Below are positions 44,449 to 53,235 of a stretch of 64,000 bases of DNA, piece after piece. The translations under genes were made by a program, and so were the position numbers. Under the pieces are notes generated by a model that had not been told where the DNA came from, made no database searches, and was given only the letters and a program-made list of their open reading frames with translations. Each line of letters opens with the position of its first letter. The stretch's first letter is position 1. The DNA comes from Ensifer adhaerens (GTDB lineage Bacteria; Pseudomonadota; Alphaproteobacteria; Rhizobiales; Rhizobiaceae): positions 62,001 through 126,000 of the forward strand of contig NZ_PNFP01000016.1 in NCBI RefSeq assembly GCF_002940685.1. The letters run 5' to 3'.

Positions 44449-44452
44449 GTCT

Positions 44453-44496
44453 CATATCCATTTGGCTATGAGACAACGTATAGCCAAATGGATATG
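44453..44496. promoter_or_regulatory. Double dyad operator of the ArsR operon
   Basis: A perfect 17-bp inverted repeat (CATATCCATTTGGCTAT at 44453-44469, complement at 44480-44496) with a 10-bp spacer. Each arm is itself an imperfect palindrome of form ATA-n-CCA-nn-TGG-n-TAT. That gives two dimer sites with centres 26 bp apart, immediately upstream of the ArsR start. Confidence 0.7.
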
Positions 44497-44667
44497 CGTT
44501 TGTCAAATGCCTATCTTCCGCGCGCCAGCTCCCGTTCAGGCGCGTTCCGTCCGCCCCTCCGGCACCGCCTAGGGCGCCGGGCCAGCCGGCGCTTGTTGGG
44601 AAATTGCGGCGCCCCCATAGAAGAGCATGATCGGTACATGTCCGCGATCGGCGGCTGGGGTAATCTG

Positions 44668-45246
44668 ATGGTTTCGCATATTCGCGCCGTTCCACTCGAA
44701 AAGGCGTACCGGCTCCTGAACCATGGCCCGACGGTCCTGGTTTCCGCCCGCCACGGCGGTGTTCAGGACGTGATGGCGGCCGCCTGGGCGTGCGCGCTCG
44801 ACTATGATCCACCCAAGCTGACGGTCGTGCTCGACAGCGCCACCCGTACCCGCAGCTTGGCGGTTGAAGCGGGCGTATTCGTCATCCAGGTTCCGACCGC
44901 CGCCCAGGCGGTCCTGACGCATGCGGTGGGAACCACGAGCCTTCACGACGATCCCGACAAACTTCGCAACGCCGGCGTCGAACTGTTCGAGATGCCGAGC
45001 CATGACCTTCCGCTCGTTGCCGGATGCTCTGCCTGGCTGGCGTGCCGGCTGATCAGCGAACCGTCGATCGAGCGCCGTTACGACCTGTTCGTCGGCGAAA
45101 TCTTCGCAGCCTGGGCCGACGATCGCGTGTTTCGCGACGGGCACTGGATGTTCGAGACGGCCGATCCGGCCTTGCGCAGTCTGCATTATGTCGCGGGCGG
45201 GCACTTCTACGTGATCGGCGAGGCGATCGACGTCTCCTCTCGCTAG
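44668..45246 (+). CDS. Flavin reductase family protein (FMN-binding split barrel)
   Basis: A 192-residue protein with the flavin-reductase-like fold: PTVLVSARHGGVQDVMAAAWACALDYDPPKLTVVLDSATRTRSLA, then VFVIQVPTAAQAVLTHAVGTTS and a late HYVAGGHFYVIGEAID. It binds FMN and either supplies reduced flavin or acts as a stand-alone oxidoreductase. The ATG at 44668 has GGGG 7 nt upstream; earlier in-frame ATGs would add a low-complexity Arg-rich leader that looks untranslated. Confidence 0.82.
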   Translation: MVSHIRAVPLEKAYRLLNHGPTVLVSARHGGVQDVMAAAWACALDYDPPKLTVVLDSATRTRSLAVEAGVFVIQVPTAAQAVLTHAVGTTSLHDDPDKLRNAGVELFEMPSHDLPLVAGCSAWLACRLISEPSIERRYDLFVGEIFAAWADDRVFRDGHWMFETADPALRSLHYVAGGHFYVIGEAIDVSSR

Positions 45247-45306
45247 GCCCTGCCGGCATCCGAAGGCACCGACGCATCGGTGGTTGGCTGCGGCTGGCTG
45301 TCGAAA

Positions 45307-45345
45307 GCCGAGACCCGGCCGCACTTTTCATGCGACCGGGTCGGC
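45307..45345. terminator. Imperfect hairpin between the flavin reductase and ialB-like genes
   Basis: GCCGAGACCCGGCCGC (45307-45322) pairs with GCGACCGGGTCGGC (45332-45345) apart from a 2-nt bulge and one mismatch. On the minus strand TTTC follows. It probably ends the autotransporter-ialB transcript. Confidence 0.5.
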
Positions 45346-45413
45346 CTTGGGAGGCTGCTCGCGTTGGAACCGGCCGGACGCCCGGGGATGAGGCGGAGGC
45401 CCGAGAGCCTGCC

Positions 45414-45950
45414 TCAGCTCTTTGCTGTGAGGGCGATCACCCGGTCGAGCGCTGCGGCAAAGCCCTTGAGCGACACCGAGAACGCCACGTCCTTGTCGAT
45501 GTCGCTGGCAAAGGCGCCGACCTTCAACGCCGTCCCGCCGCGAAGCAGCGCAACCGTCGCTTCGGTGAAGGTTAGAGGCACGATGCAGCCGAGCGGCAGG
45601 CAGGTGCGGAAGCGGGTCGGCTTGCCGCCGGTCGCGTCGTCGACGCCAAGCGTCACGCCCTTGTCCAGGTAGAGACCGAAAGGCAGCGCGAGGCTTCCCT
45701 CGAGGCCCGCCTCCGCCGCCGTGCGAAGCTCGATCGTCAGCACATGCTGGCCGCTCTTGTGGAACTGGCGCTGCGACAGGAGGCAATGTTTCTTCCCCTC
45801 GATCTCGACGCAGGCGACACTCCAGTCCTCATAGGTTTCCGAGAGCTCGGAGGGCGCGACCGGCTTTCCGGCGGCGTCTTCCCCGTAAAGCGGCGTGATG
45901 GCGACGAAGGTCGCCATCAGCATCGTCGAGAGCCAAACGAACCTGCGCAT
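45414..45950 (-). CDS. Invasion-associated locus B (IalB) family protein
   Basis: A 178-residue exported protein. The signal peptide ends near residue 23 (ITPLYG-EDA). The IalB pattern follows: YEDWSVACVEIEGKKHCLLSQRQF, LALPFGLYLDKGVTLGVDD and TCLPLGCIVPLTF, with four cysteines that could pair. IalB proteins are periplasmic or outer-membrane-associated and were first linked to erythrocyte invasion by Bartonella; in rhizobia the role is unknown. It overlaps the autotransporter stop by one base (TGATG), so the two are made together. Confidence 0.87.
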   Translation of the reverse strand: MRRFVWLSTMLMATFVAITPLYGEDAAGKPVAPSELSETYEDWSVACVEIEGKKHCLLSQRQFHKSGQHVLTIELRTAAEAGLEGSLALPFGLYLDKGVTLGVDDATGGKPTRFRTCLPLGCIVPLTFTEATVALLRGGTALKVGAFASDIDKDVAFSVSLKGFAAALDRVIALTAKS

Positions 45951-48900
45951 CAGAAGCGCACGTCGAGCTTGGCGTCGATGGCGTTCTGCGTCGTGCCGGA
46001 GCCGAACTGGCCGGTATAGGTGATGCCGAGGCTCGCATTGCCGGTCAGCGCGAAGTCGATGCCGGCTTCGATGATCGCCGCATCCTCGGCGATCGGCGTT
46101 CCAGCGACCGAGAAGGCGCTGCCCGTACCGAACGCCAGGGTCGAGAACGGTGTCGTATCGCCGAAGGCGTGCTGCCAGCCGAGCATGCCGCGCAGCTTCG
46201 CCTCCGTGGTGCCGAGGCTGAGAGGCGCCGAGGCGCGAAGGCCGAGCGTCGTGAACGTCGTGTCGGTCGTGTTGCTCCGGGTCGACAGGGCCGCAGCACC
46301 ACCGCGCTCGGTGAAGCCATCGGTGTGCAGGCTGACATAAGCGAGGTTGGCGAAGGGCTCGAGCGCGACACTCGGCAGATCGATACGGTAGCCGACTTCA
46401 CCGAAGGCCTGGAACGTGCCTGCGTCATAATCGGCCTTCAGCTGATCGCTGAAGCCGGGGAAGGCCACGTTGCGCGACGTATTGATCGAATGCCAGGTAT
46501 AGGCGAGCCCCGAGCGCAGTGCGACGTCGCCCCACCGGCCGCCGCCATAGACGCCGAGGTGGTAGTTGTCGCTGTCGCCGCTGGCAGCCCGATTGTCGAC
46601 GTCGAAGTTGGTGCGGCTGTAGCCGGCCATGATACCGACGAGCGCATTGTCCGAGACCGCCGCGTCAAAGCCGGTGATGAAACCGCCGGTCGACTGGTCA
46701 AGGCCTGCGGCATTGCCGTTGCTGTCAGTGTTGGTCCAGGAACCGAACACCTGCCCCCAGCCGACGATTGCCGGCGGCGCGACGGGAACGGCGTTGACGG
46801 CGGCGACAGCGCCCGTCGTGATCTTGTCCTCCGGACCGTAGGCGAGGACCGGGACATTGGCCGCCCCCACATCGCCGAACGCATCGCGAATGCGGTTGTT
46901 GGCGGCATTGCGCAACAGGCTGCTGTCGTTGATCAGCGCCGTCTGCGCCGAGGCGTGAACCTCGCCCGACAGCTGGTCGAAGGCGCGGCGTGCGGCCTCG
47001 CCATCCTGCAGGATCAGCGCATTGTAGAGTGCCAGCGACGGGCCGCTCTGGGCGAGCGTGTTGAGGGCCAGCGCCGTCTGCCGCTGGTTGCCGGTGTTCG
47101 CTTCACCTTCAAAGACACCGGGTTTGGGCTCACCCGGTTTCGGCTCTTCGCCGGGCTTGGGTTCTTCGCCCGGCTTCGTACCGCCGTTCTTCACCTTGAT
47201 CTTGAGATCGACCTGCTTGTCCTTCTGGTCGAGCGAGACCTCGAGGAAGGCGGATTTGGAAATCGCCTCGGCGAATTTCCCTTCGACCGCCCGGTCGGCC
47301 GTCAGGATCGTGTAGGTCTGGCCGGTCTGGTAGCTGGTGTTGGCGTCCAGCGCCGTGACGTGGACATTGGTGCCGCTGCCGATTTTCGCGATACCGGTGT
47401 TGTCGTTGGTGCCGATGCTCTTGACGACGATGCGGTCGGAGCGGCCATCACCGGCGATGTCGGCCTCGTAGATCGAACCGGTCGCCATATCCAGCCGACC
47501 CATGATCGTCAGCGTGCCGGTGGAATTGTTGCCCGGCGAAATGATCGCCTTCTTGTCGACATAGGTGTTGCCCACCGTGCCCGAGCCGCCGAGGCGGCCA
47601 AAGGCCGAACTGCTCCTCGTCTCGCCCCAGACGTTCACTTCACCGGTATAGAAGCTGTCGCCCTCGACGCGTCCCGTCGCGCCGTCGACGATCAGCGTGC
47701 CATTGGTCACCTCGAAATTGGTCTCGCTGTAATAGAAAGGAGCGGTTCGCGGGTCATTGTCGATCGTGTCGACGTTGCCCTTCAGCACCAGCTTGCCGCC
47801 GGAAACGTTCACCTTGCCATAGAACTTCGACAGGTCGCCGGTAAGGATGGTCTCGCCGGAGAAATTCGAGACCATGCCCTCCCCGACCATGACATTGCCG
47901 AATTCGTAACCCGTGTTCGTATGGTTGAAGTTGACGTAGCCTTGGCGCGGCCCGAAATCGATCTTCGCGGACGAGTTGACCGTACCGGCCCCCTGCGCCT
48001 GCCGTGCAACGGGTTCGGCGATATTGTTCAGATCGACGGCACCGCCGATCGTCAGATTGCCCATGCCCTCGTTGTTGATGCCGCCGATACCGGAAAGCAC
48101 GATGTCGCCGCCGACCGAAAGCTTGGCGCCGTTGGCGACGGAAAGATTGACCCTGCCTCTGTCGCCGATCGTCAGCTTGTCGGCAACCTTGAGCTCGCTG
48201 CCGGCGCCATCGATAACCGCCTGGATCGTGTCGGTGCTCTCACTATCCTCAAGAACGGCGGTGTTGGTCGAAACGACCGCGCCCTTCTCGACCGTGAAGC
48301 TGTCGCCGATCGTCAGTTCGCCGGTGTTGACCCAACGGGTATTCTGGCCGGTGACGAGGACCGTGCCGTTTTCGAAATAGCTCTTGTTGGTGTTGACGAG
48401 GCCGCCGTCCTCGATGCGGACCGCCGCGGTGTTGAGCGTCATGGCGCCGACGGCAATGCCCAGATAATCGGTGTTGAGCACGGATCCGGCGCCACGTACG
48501 ACCAGCGTTCCATCACCCTCCTGCAGCGAGCCGACATAGGTTTCCTTGGCGGAGACCCTGCCGCCGTTTTCGACGATCAGCGTGCCCTTGCCACCGTAGA
48601 TGCCGTTTTCGAAACCGCCGACGAAGAGGTAGCGGTCGCCATTCGGATTGGCGTCGACGATATCCCAGGACGAGCCCGGGCCGGAAACGACCACAGTGGC
48701 GACCGAGCCTCTGCTGTCGGCGATGTAGCCGTGGGTGCTTTCAACCTTGGCACCGTTGTTGATCGTCAGCGTGGCGCTGGCCGGCACGCCGCGCACCACC
48801 AGCTTGCCGTTCACCGTGTGGTCGCTGGACCAGGTCGTGTCGGTGGGCACGAGCAGGTCGACGGCCCGCGCCGGCGACGGCACGAACGGCACGGCGGCCA

Positions 48901-49015
48901 GAGCCAGCGAGAGCAGGCCGGCACGGCCAAGAGCCGTCGAACTCAGAAGGTTGATCCTCAAAACGTCCGCCTTCGCACAGGTATTCAATGTCTGCCCCTT
49001 TGTTTTTGCATTCAT
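45950..49015 (-). CDS. Autotransporter with outer-membrane beta-barrel domain
   Basis: A 1021-residue type Va autotransporter. A long N-terminal signal of about 50 residues ends in VPSPARA-VDLL. A passenger of repeated G/N-rich beta-helix turns follows (GTLIVENGGRVSAKETYVGS, GTLVVRGAGSVLN), ending about residue 630. A Pro/Gly/Glu linker built from KPGEEP repeats leads to the C-terminal barrel (about 740-1021, WGQVFGSWTNTDSNGNAAGL to KLDVRF, ending in phenylalanine). No protease motif is seen, so an adhesin role is more likely. The ATG at 49015 lacks a strong ribosome site; a GTG 14 codons earlier is possible. It is co-transcribed with ialB and divergent from the LytS kinases. Confidence 0.88.
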   Translation of the reverse strand: MNAKTKGQTLNTCAKADVLRINLLSSTALGRAGLLSLALAAVPFVPSPARAVDLLVPTDTTWSSDHTVNGKLVVRGVPASATLTINNGAKVESTHGYIADSRGSVATVVVSGPGSSWDIVDANPNGDRYLFVGGFENGIYGGKGTLIVENGGRVSAKETYVGSLQEGDGTLVVRGAGSVLNTDYLGIAVGAMTLNTAAVRIEDGGLVNTNKSYFENGTVLVTGQNTRWVNTGELTIGDSFTVEKGAVVSTNTAVLEDSESTDTIQAVIDGAGSELKVADKLTIGDRGRVNLSVANGAKLSVGGDIVLSGIGGINNEGMGNLTIGGAVDLNNIAEPVARQAQGAGTVNSSAKIDFGPRQGYVNFNHTNTGYEFGNVMVGEGMVSNFSGETILTGDLSKFYGKVNVSGGKLVLKGNVDTIDNDPRTAPFYYSETNFEVTNGTLIVDGATGRVEGDSFYTGEVNVWGETRSSSAFGRLGGSGTVGNTYVDKKAIISPGNNSTGTLTIMGRLDMATGSIYEADIAGDGRSDRIVVKSIGTNDNTGIAKIGSGTNVHVTALDANTSYQTGQTYTILTADRAVEGKFAEAISKSAFLEVSLDQKDKQVDLKIKVKNGGTKPGEEPKPGEEPKPGEPKPGVFEGEANTGNQRQTALALNTLAQSGPSLALYNALILQDGEAARRAFDQLSGEVHASAQTALINDSSLLRNAANNRIRDAFGDVGAANVPVLAYGPEDKITTGAVAAVNAVPVAPPAIVGWGQVFGSWTNTDSNGNAAGLDQSTGGFITGFDAAVSDNALVGIMAGYSRTNFDVDNRAASGDSDNYHLGVYGGGRWGDVALRSGLAYTWHSINTSRNVAFPGFSDQLKADYDAGTFQAFGEVGYRIDLPSVALEPFANLAYVSLHTDGFTERGGAAALSTRSNTTDTTFTTLGLRASAPLSLGTTEAKLRGMLGWQHAFGDTTPFSTLAFGTGSAFSVAGTPIAEDAAIIEAGIDFALTGNASLGITYTGQFGSGTTQNAIDAKLDVRF

Positions 49016-49070
49016 CGGCGTGTGTTCGCGGGCGATTGGGAGTCGCCGGAAACGCACGGGTCATGGGGCG

Positions 49071-49099
49071 GCTATAGCAAGCCCGCAGAAAGCGAGAAT
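49071..49099 (-). promoter_or_regulatory. Possible autotransporter promoter with extended -10
   Basis: On the minus strand TGCTATAGC (positions 49079-49071) resembles an extended -10 with the TG dinucleotide. The -35 window (49099-49094, ATTCTC) is poor, as expected for an activated promoter. The repeat elements lie just upstream. Confidence 0.4.
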
Positions 49100-49157
49100 T
49101 CGGCTTTCTGCAAACGGTAGATTGTGGCGTTGAAGGGCTGTGGCTTTCTGCAAACGG
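49084..49157. promoter_or_regulatory. Three copies of a LytTR-type recognition element
   Basis: GGCTTTCTGCAAACGG occurs at 49102-49117 and 49142-49157 (start-to-start 40 bp), with a shorter inverted copy (GCAGAAAGC) at 49085-49093. Its complement begins CCGTTTGCAG, similar to the CCGTT(C/T)G core bound by AlgR-type LytTR proteins. The region lies between the autotransporter and the first LytS gene. Confidence 0.6.
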
Positions 49158-49217
49158 CTTGTTTTCGGCGACGAATGTCGGTCGACAACCGTATGGACTT
49201 GAAGGATAAAACCTCGC

Positions 49218-50312
49218 ATGGCGCGAGGAAATGACACGATTTTGCCCGACGAGGCTGAGTATGCCGCAAGCGTTCGGCGGGCGACGCTCTTCCTCGGGCT
49301 CCTCTACCAGTTCATGCAGTTCGTCATCAGCAACACGCTCTGGGCTTTCCTCGGATACGACCCGATCGCGATTGCGCCGATCACCCTGATCCTGATGCTG
49401 AACGGGACACTGATGTCCTATGCGATGGCAGCGACGCTCTTTCGCTTCCGGAACCGCTCCATCCTCTTCAAGCTGCTGCTCGGCTCCGCCCTGTCGCTTG
49501 TCGCCGCGGCGACCAATGCCGGCCTCGACCTCCTCAGCCATGGGCTGATCGAGCATGGCGACACGGGCGCGATCAACTGGACCAATGTCGGCTACACCGT
49601 CATCTATTGCTTGGCGCTGTTTCACGGGTGGGCGTTTCTCTACATCGCCCTTCTGGCCAACTACGAGCTGCGCGAGCGGGAGCGCCGGCTTGCCGTGACA
49701 CGGGAAGAAGCGCTGGCGGCGCAGATGCGGGCGCTGCGCTACCAGGTCAATCCGCACTTCCTGTTCAACACCTTGAACTCCATTGCTGGGCTGATCGAGG
49801 AGGGCGCATCGACGGCCGCCCGCCGTATGGTGCTTTCGCTCTCTTCCTTCCTGCGCACGACGCTCGAGCTCGACCCGATGCAGGACGTCTGTCTCGCCGA
49901 CGAACTGGCTCTGCAGCTCGGCTATCTCAACATCGAGGGCGAACGCTTCTCCGACCGCATGCGGATCAAGCTCGACATCGCGCCGGGCCTTGAACAGGCG
50001 CTGGTGCCGAGCCTCATTCTGCAGCCGCTGATCGAGAACGCGATAAAGCACGGCGTCGGCGGTTCAGCCGGCATCGTCGAGATCGTGATCCGGGCGGCAA
50101 GACAGGGCGAGACGCTCGAGCTTTCCGTCGAAAACGACCTGGAGAGCGTACCGCCGCGCCCGACGAAAAAGCCTGCCGGGACCGGCACCGGGCTGAGGAA
50201 CGTGGCGGACCGCATCAAGGCCCGGTTTCCCGAGGTTGGCGCCTTCATTTCCGGTGTCGTCGCGCCACACCGCTTTCGAGCGGCGATCACCATGCCACTG
50301 CGGCTGGCCTGA
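49218..50312 (+). CDS. LytS-family sensor histidine kinase, copy 1
   Basis: A 364-residue inner-membrane kinase. Four hydrophobic helices lie at about residues 24-45, 55-75, 84-106 and 123-148. A basic linker (YELRERERRLAVTREEALAAQMRALRY) leads to the His_kinase domain with phospho-acceptor H180 in QVNPHFLFNTLNS, and an ATP-binding domain with QPLIENAIKHGV and GTGTGLRNVADRI. The N-terminal region is not one of the named sensor families I know. A close paralogue follows 116 bp later and the LytTR regulator after that. AAGGA lies 10 nt before the ATG. Confidence 0.9.
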   Translation: MARGNDTILPDEAEYAASVRRATLFLGLLYQFMQFVISNTLWAFLGYDPIAIAPITLILMLNGTLMSYAMAATLFRFRNRSILFKLLLGSALSLVAAATNAGLDLLSHGLIEHGDTGAINWTNVGYTVIYCLALFHGWAFLYIALLANYELRERERRLAVTREEALAAQMRALRYQVNPHFLFNTLNSIAGLIEEGASTAARRMVLSLSSFLRTTLELDPMQDVCLADELALQLGYLNIEGERFSDRMRIKLDIAPGLEQALVPSLILQPLIENAIKHGVGGSAGIVEIVIRAARQGETLELSVENDLESVPPRPTKKPAGTGTGLRNVADRIKARFPEVGAFISGVVAPHRFRAAITMPLRLA

Positions 50313-50358
50313 TCACCGCTCTCCGGCAAGCGGCGCCCGGCAACCGTCGAAAATCCGG

Positions 50359-50374
50359 GGCTTTCTGCAAACCG
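50359..50374. promoter_or_regulatory. LytTR-type element between the two kinase genes
   Basis: GGCTTTCTGCAAACCG, differing from the two copies at 49102 and 49142 at one base, lies 55 bp before the second kinase start. Flanking bases (CGACGAA, TCGACA, GATAAAA) also echo the leader of the first kinase, so the control region was duplicated with the gene. Confidence 0.55.
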
Positions 50375-50428
50375 CTCGATTTGACCGACGAACGGCAATC
50401 GACATCGGCCGCCGGTTGAACGATAAAA

Positions 50429-51523
50429 ATGGCCATGAAACCTGAGGATGATACAAGATCGGTGGACGAAAGCGCCTATATCGCCAGCGTGCGGCGCGCA
50501 ACGCTCTGGCTCGGCTTCCTCTACTGGTTCGTGGAATTCCTGATCAGCAGCATTCTGTGGGCGATCCTCGGGATCGACCCGATCATGTCGGCGCCGGGCA
50601 AGCTCCTGCTGATGTCCTGCGGCATGGCCTTTTCCTATGGCATCGCGGCCGCGATGTTTCACGTCCGCCACCAGCACATCGCACTGAAGATCGTCGTCGG
50701 CTTCACGACCGCTCTCGTTGCCGCCTTCGCCAACACCGGCGTCGACTTCCTGCTCTATCTTTCCATCGTGCGTCCCGACCCGATCACGCCCGATTGGACC
50801 AGCATCGGCTATACCCTGGTCTACAGCATGGCGACCTTCGTCGGCTGGTCCTTCTTCTTCGTTGCGCTGCTTTACAGTTTCGAGCTGCGCGAGCGCGAGC
50901 GGCGCCTGGCGATCACCCGCGAAGAGGCGCTCGCCGCGCAGATGAGGGCGCTGCGCTACCAGGTCAACCCGCACTTCCTGTTCAACACGCTGAACTCCAT
51001 CACCGGCCTGATCGAGGAAGGGCAGAACCTTGCTGCGACACGCATGGTGATGTCGCTGTCCAACTTTCTGCGCACGACGCTGGAACTCGATCCGTTGCAC
51101 GACGTGCGGCTCGCCGACGAACTCGCGCTCCAGGCCGGCTACCTCCATATCGAGGGCGAGCGCTACTCCGATCGAATGAAGCTCCGGATGGATATCGCAA
51201 ACGGCCTCGAGGAGGCGCTGGTGCCAAGCCTCATCCTGCAGCCGCTGATCGAAAACGCGGTCAAGCACGGCGTCAGCCGCTCGCCGGACCAGGTGGAGAT
51301 CGTCATCAGCGCGGCCAAGGTCGGCCAGGCGCTGGAGATCGCAGTCGAAAACGATATCGCCGCGGCGGCGGACGCCGGACGGCGGTCGGGCACGGGGATT
51401 GGCCTGAAGAATGTTGCCGATCGGGTCCAGGCGCGTTTTCCGGGTGTCGGTGCCTGCGTTTCAGGCCTCGTGACGCCCCGCCGTTTCAGAGCTGCCATCA
51501 CAATGCCGCTGAGGCTTGCATGA
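50429..51523 (+). CDS. LytS-family sensor histidine kinase, copy 2
   Basis: A 364-residue paralogue of the upstream kinase, of identical length. The phospho-acceptor is H182 in QVNPHFLFNTLNS; QPLIENAVKHGV and GTGIGLKNVADRV complete the ATP-binding domain. The catalytic half is almost the same as copy 1, while the four-helix sensor half (LGFLYWFVEFLISSILWAIL; MSCGMAFSYGIAAAMF) has diverged more, suggesting different stimuli. It overlaps the response regulator by 4 bp. An ATG two codons in is an alternative start. Confidence 0.9.
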   Translation: MAMKPEDDTRSVDESAYIASVRRATLWLGFLYWFVEFLISSILWAILGIDPIMSAPGKLLLMSCGMAFSYGIAAAMFHVRHQHIALKIVVGFTTALVAAFANTGVDFLLYLSIVRPDPITPDWTSIGYTLVYSMATFVGWSFFFVALLYSFELRERERRLAITREEALAAQMRALRYQVNPHFLFNTLNSITGLIEEGQNLAATRMVMSLSNFLRTTLELDPLHDVRLADELALQAGYLHIEGERYSDRMKLRMDIANGLEEALVPSLILQPLIENAVKHGVSRSPDQVEIVISAAKVGQALEIAVENDIAAAADAGRRSGTGIGLKNVADRVQARFPGVGACVSGLVTPRRFRAAITMPLRLA

Positions 51524-52323
51524 ACGAAATCCAGACCGTTCCGCTCTCGATCCTCGTCATCGACGACGAGCCCCTGGCGCGGCGCCGCCTTCTACGCCTG
51601 CTCGGCGCCATGCCCGCCGTCGAGGTGGTGGGAACGGCGGGCAACGTGCAGCAGGCCTGTTCCATGGTCGCTGAACTTACGCCGGACGCGATCCTGCTCG
51701 ACATCCAGATGCCGGGCGGCACTGGCTTCGATGTCCTGGAGCGGCTTGGCGACCACGCACCCGCGGTCGTGTTCGTGACCGCCTTCGACCACTATGCGCT
51801 TCGCGCCTTCGAAGCCGCGGCGGTGGACTACGTCACCAAGCCGATCGAGTCCGACCGCCTGCGCACGGCGATCGAGCGCGCCCGCGTGGCGATCGCGGCG
51901 CGCACCAGTGCCGAACGGGTGCTCGAGCTCAACGAAACCGTGACGGTGCTTCGCAAGGCGCTTCGCAAGCAAGAGACCCAGGCGGGCGACCTGTGGATCA
52001 AATCCAGGGGAGAGTTCGTGCGCATCACGCTCGACCGGGTCGTGCGCTTTCAGGCGGAGCGCGACTATGTCCGCATTCACGTCGAGGGCCGGTCCTACCT
52101 GCACCACGAAAGCCTCGCCTCGCTCGAACGCCGCCTCGATCCCGCGGAATTCCTGAGGCTGCACCGCAGCTCGATCGTTCGCCGAGACTGTATCGTCGGG
52201 CTGAAGCAGGCCCCCTTCGCTGCGCTCATCGCCCTTCTGTCCGACGGCAGCGAGATCCGCATCGGCCGAACCTACGCCCGCCACATCAGACCGATGACCG
52301 GCGAGCGCAGCCAGCCGGACTAG
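51520..52323 (+). CDS. LytTR-family response regulator
   Basis: A 267-residue response regulator. The receiver domain (about 10-125) has the acidic pair D15-D16 in VIDDEPLARRR, the phospho-acceptor D61 in ILLDIQMPGG, FVTAFDHYALRAFEAAAVDY and the lysine in TKPI. The LytTR DNA-binding domain (about 155-262) has WIKSRGEFVRITLDRVVRFQAERDYVRIH and FLRLHRSSIVRR. GAGG lies 5 nt before the ATG, inside the kinase gene. It should bind the CCGTTTGCAG-type repeats near the autotransporter and kinase starts. Confidence 0.92.
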   Translation: MNEIQTVPLSILVIDDEPLARRRLLRLLGAMPAVEVVGTAGNVQQACSMVAELTPDAILLDIQMPGGTGFDVLERLGDHAPAVVFVTAFDHYALRAFEAAAVDYVTKPIESDRLRTAIERARVAIAARTSAERVLELNETVTVLRKALRKQETQAGDLWIKSRGEFVRITLDRVVRFQAERDYVRIHVEGRSYLHHESLASLERRLDPAEFLRLHRSSIVRRDCIVGLKQAPFAALIALLSDGSEIRIGRTYARHIRPMTGERSQPD

Positions 52324-52326
52324 CGG

Positions 52327-53220
52327 CTATCGCAGGACCGCGCGCAATCGCGGGACGGCGAAATCGACGAAGGCCCTGAGCTTCATCGGCACCAGCCCTT
52401 GAGGAAGATAGACGAGCTGGACCGGCAGTGCCGGGTGCTCGAAGGCCTCCAGCAGCGGGACGAGCAGACCGTCGGCGACCGGGCGTGCCACCTGATAGGA
52501 AAGCACCCGTGTCAACCCGAGACCGGATATCGCCGCGTCGACGGCGGATTCCGCCGTGTTGACGACAAGCCGTGAGCGGATCGGCGCGGCCAGTTCGCGC
52601 CCATCGTCGAGAAAGCGCCAGACATGGGCGGCCGTGACGTTCTCGAAGGTGATGCAATCATGGTCGGCAAGTTCGCTCGGGTGCCCGAGCACACCGTGCC
52701 GCGCAACATAATCGGGGCTCGCATAGACCACCCGGCGCACCGTGCCGATCTTCGTCGCCACGAGGTTGCTGTCGGGCAGATTGCCGATCCTCAGCGCCAC
52801 GTCGATGTGATCGTCGACGAGATTGGCAAACCGGTCGCCCAGCGCAAGTCGCATATCGACCTCGGGATGGGCCTTGAGGAAATCGACCACCACGGGAAGC
52901 ACATGCAGCCGCCCGAAAACGATGGGCGCGGAGACCGTCAGGTCACCCTTGATCGTGCTGTACTCGCCGGCCGCCACCCGCTCCGCTTCCTCAACGCGCG
53001 CGAGGATCTCCTTGGCGGCCTCGACATAGGCACGCCCGGCCTCGGTCAGGAGGATCTTGCGGTTGGTCCTGGTGACGAGCTGCGCGCCGAGATGTGCTTC
53101 CAGCTCGGAGACCTTCCGGCTGATCGTGGCCAGCGGCACCTTGAGGTGCCGGGAGGCGGCCGACAGGCTGCCGTTTTCGATGACGGCGAGCAGAACCCCC
53201 ATGGCGTCGAGACGGTCCAT
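52327..53220 (-). CDS. LysR-family transcriptional regulator
   Basis: A 297-residue LysR protein (MDRLDAMGVLLAVIENGSLS, then AASRHLKVPLATISRKVSELEAHLGAQLVTRTNRKI; effector domain from GDLTVSAPIVFGRLHVLPVV). The ATG at 53220 follows GGAAGG. It ends 3 bp from the facing LytTR gene and is divergent from the GST and oxidoreductase pair, which it probably controls through an AT-rich intergenic patch. Confidence 0.88.
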   Translation of the reverse strand: MDRLDAMGVLLAVIENGSLSAASRHLKVPLATISRKVSELEAHLGAQLVTRTNRKILLTEAGRAYVEAAKEILARVEEAERVAAGEYSTIKGDLTVSAPIVFGRLHVLPVVVDFLKAHPEVDMRLALGDRFANLVDDHIDVALRIGNLPDSNLVATKIGTVRRVVYASPDYVARHGVLGHPSELADHDCITFENVTAAHVWRFLDDGRELAAPIRSRLVVNTAESAVDAAISGLGLTRVLSYQVARPVADGLLVPLLEAFEHPALPVQLVYLPQGLVPMKLRAFVDFAVPRLRAVLR

Positions 53221-53235
53221 CCTATCCTTCCATAA

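Noticed and set aside
46169-49120. 983-codon plus-strand frame opposite the autotransporter
   Set aside because: It mirrors the repetitive G/N-rich passenger; the minus strand has a signal peptide, barrel and terminal phenylalanine.
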